From the NCBI GenBank assembly GCA_035578155.1, contig JAPWDM010000013.1:11061527-11125526 (forward strand): a DNA stretch of 64,000 bases, written 5' to 3'. A program made the position numbers and the translations under genes. This document shows, piece after piece, positions 61,935 to 64,000 of this stretch. Within the stretch, counting starts at the first letter, position 1. Each line of letters starts with the position of its first letter. Origin of the DNA: Brachynemurus nebulosus (lineage: Eukaryota; Arthropoda; Insecta; Neuroptera; Myrmeleontidae). The notes beneath the pieces were generated by a model. It saw only the letters and a list, made by a program, of their open reading frames with translations, was not told the DNA's origin and searched no databases.

Positions 61935-62950
61935 GTCCAACTTACAAAATTTTGGTAAAAAATAAAAATGAGAAGATCGGCTGCGAAAACCTTCCCTTCC
62001 AGTTTTATCATTTGATTTGCAGTTTTTAAAGTTTTGAAAAATTTTAATAAGCTCTGATGACATCGCCAAGTTAAAAAATTCCATTTTTTTCAAATCAGGT
62101 ATTACAGACGTGATTGAAATTAGAGCGATTAGTTTAATTCGGGTAATTTGAGTATGAGATTTTCATTTTTGTTATCAAACTGGCGAAATTCCGATTAAAA
62201 GTATAACTAAATCGATAGTTTTTTCCTGCTGGGCCTATACACTTAATTTTGGTAAAAATGGAAGGAATGACTTCCAAAACTTACGATTCATTACTAATTT
62301 ATCATTTTAGTATTTTATTTGCGATTTTCCAGGTCTTGAAAAATTTTAATAAACTTGGTAACGTCATAAAATTGAAAAATTTCATTTTACTCAAATCAAC
62401 CTTCATAGAAGTGGTTTCAATTAGAACAACTGATTGAGTCACGGTAATTGGGTTGTCAGCTTTTCATTTTTGCCATCAAAATGGTAAAATTCCTATTAAA
62501 AATATATGACTGGTTCAACAAACGTCTGTTTTTAGGGACCTAACATACAAAATTTTTCGCAAAATTGGAAAGAACGCCTTCGAAAACCTAAAATTCACTT
62601 CCAATTTCATCATTCCATCATTTAATTTGAGGTTTTCTAGGCCTTGAAAAATTTATTCTTTAAACTTTTAATTTATTATTTAAACTTTTAATTTATTCAA
62701 ATTAAAAGTTTATTATTTATTATTTAAACTTTTTATTTATTCAAATTAAAAGTTTATTTTGTCAGAAATTAGAAATAGTTTGAATTAGGACGATTGGTTC
62801 AATTTGGGTGTAAACTTTTTATTTTTACTATCAAAATGACAAAATTTCTTTTAAAAATATCACTTCTTCAATAGTCCCTCACGCTAAATTTTGTTAAAAG
62901 TGCAAAAAACATCCTCGAAAACTCCATCCAAAAAAGAAATGGTTGACCAT
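61935..62950. repeat. ~300-bp tandem repeat array
   Basis: Monomer starts near 61938, 62239, 62543 and 62881, with 'aattttggtaaaaatgg'-like starts, 'ttcgaaaac', 'aatttcatcattc', 'ccttgaaaaattt' and 'tcaaaatggtaaaattcc'. Monomers are diverged. Same family at 44575-45190. Confidence 0.6.
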
Positions 62951-64000
62951 AAAAGCTATTAAAACAATGAAAATAGTATATTTCAGTAAAATTTTCCTAG
63001 TAAAACAAATTTAAGTGTGCTACATCTATTATTTGTGAAAATTTTGTGAAAAGCCTCGCATATGAATAAAACTATTTTTCAGGTAACCAAACTCACGGAT
63101 AACATGAACTAATAATAATACAAACATTAAAGTATATATAGACACAATATGTATATAGTCATGTTTTGTGAAAATGTCCTCTCTATAGAGAATAAAATTT
63201 TATGTGATGTAAATATGTTATAATTTCTATATAGCCAAAATAAATAATGATAACACAAATAAATTTTTGAACATAAATTATTTAATATTTAACACAGATA
63301 AGGTCGCCCATACACGAGCGGATTTTTGGAAATATCTGATCGTTACCGGAACAAATCTGTTACAAAGTCCGTTCATGTGTGGAAGAGTGTCGAGTGCAGA
63401 TTAGATTTAGTTAGAACAATAGAAGAGATCAGTTAATCGCAGTCAGTATTGGACAGTGTATATCTTCGGAGCATCATGTATTTAACCATAAAAGAACAGT
63501 GTTTCTGGATAATTTTATTGAATAAAACTTATTATTTATTGACCGATTTTTCTATCGCCTCGGTATCGGTTTTGTGAAATCCGCCGGACTCAATCCAACG
63601 GATTGAATCCTTTAAGGAGTCTTTCACAAGTAATGTGCTAACAAAACACTTTTTTGGGATTTTTTTTTTTTTTTTGGAGAAACTATTGATTGTAACGAAA
63701 AAAAAAATTGTACTTTAAAGTATATATAATTAAGTGTATCTTGAATTTTTTTTCTTTTTGTCGGGCCTTCCATCTGGGCCTGTTGAATGTCACATGTAAT
63801 TCAAGAAAACTATAAGTCCGATTGGACTAAAATTGGCTGCATTTTCTTTACTATGGTGTTTTCTGCAAGACCAGATCTAGAATCAGCTCATCAAACCTCA
63901 TACTTTTTTTTTTGGTGGCATTTTGAATAAAAAGTAAGAAAAGAAGCTACGAATTTTGTATATTAAGGGCTGATTCCAAATAGTCTTTAGTGATGAGCAA
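62951..64000. other. Gene-free right end
   Basis: AT-rich sequence with a repeat-like patch 'gcccatacacgagcggattt' near 63306 and poly-A/T runs near 63660-63710. I see no hamlet exon or other gene here. Confidence 0.4.

Overview
This is AT-rich nuclear DNA from an insect. The evidence is a head-to-tail cluster of insect-type seven-transmembrane chemoreceptor exons (7tm_7, gustatory-receptor-like), a spliced orthologue of hamlet (the insect PRDM16/MECOM zinc-finger gene), and many insect-style DNA transposon derivatives, LINE and mariner relics and long (TA)n tracts. The order of insect cannot be fixed from the sequence.

Layout. Positions 1-40000 hold thirteen large receptor exons, all on the minus strand. 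I sort them by likeness into A (A1 410-1303, A2 4894-5790, A3 9502-10401, A4 14479-15378), B (B1 11340-12239, B2 18425-19339), C (16102-16995) and D (D1 20405-21304, D2 24479-25381, D3 27403-28305, D4 33771-34676, D5 36106-37005, D6 39013-39927). Each is open for 298-305 codons, carries six hydrophobic segments, and ends in frame at the same place, a GAG (GAT in D2) followed by GT. That is the phase-0 position expected before the last transmembrane segment of an insect gustatory receptor. I found no credible C-terminal exon (TM7, TYxxxxxQF) after any of them. The simplest reading is a Gr39a/Gr28b-like locus, in which alternative first exons splice to shared C-terminal exons left of position 1. 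Missed small exons are the alternative.

The spaces between receptor exons record how the cluster grew. There are copied flanks (A3/A4 block, D-gene flanks), a promoter-like block at constant distance upstream of the D start codons, and transposon insertions. Several insertions can be recognised because a paralogous flank still shows the empty site.

Positions 40000-46300 contain MITEs and part of a ~300-bp tandem repeat, with no gene I can support. Positions 46363-53861 hold the last four exons of hamlet on the minus strand, with a 4.9-kb intron containing a LINE 3' fragment. Positions 53862-64000 would lie in the 5' part of hamlet (first exons not found) and consist of palindromic repeats, nested terminal-inverted-repeat elements, (TA)n tracts, a near-perfect hairpin and more of the ~300-bp tandem repeat.
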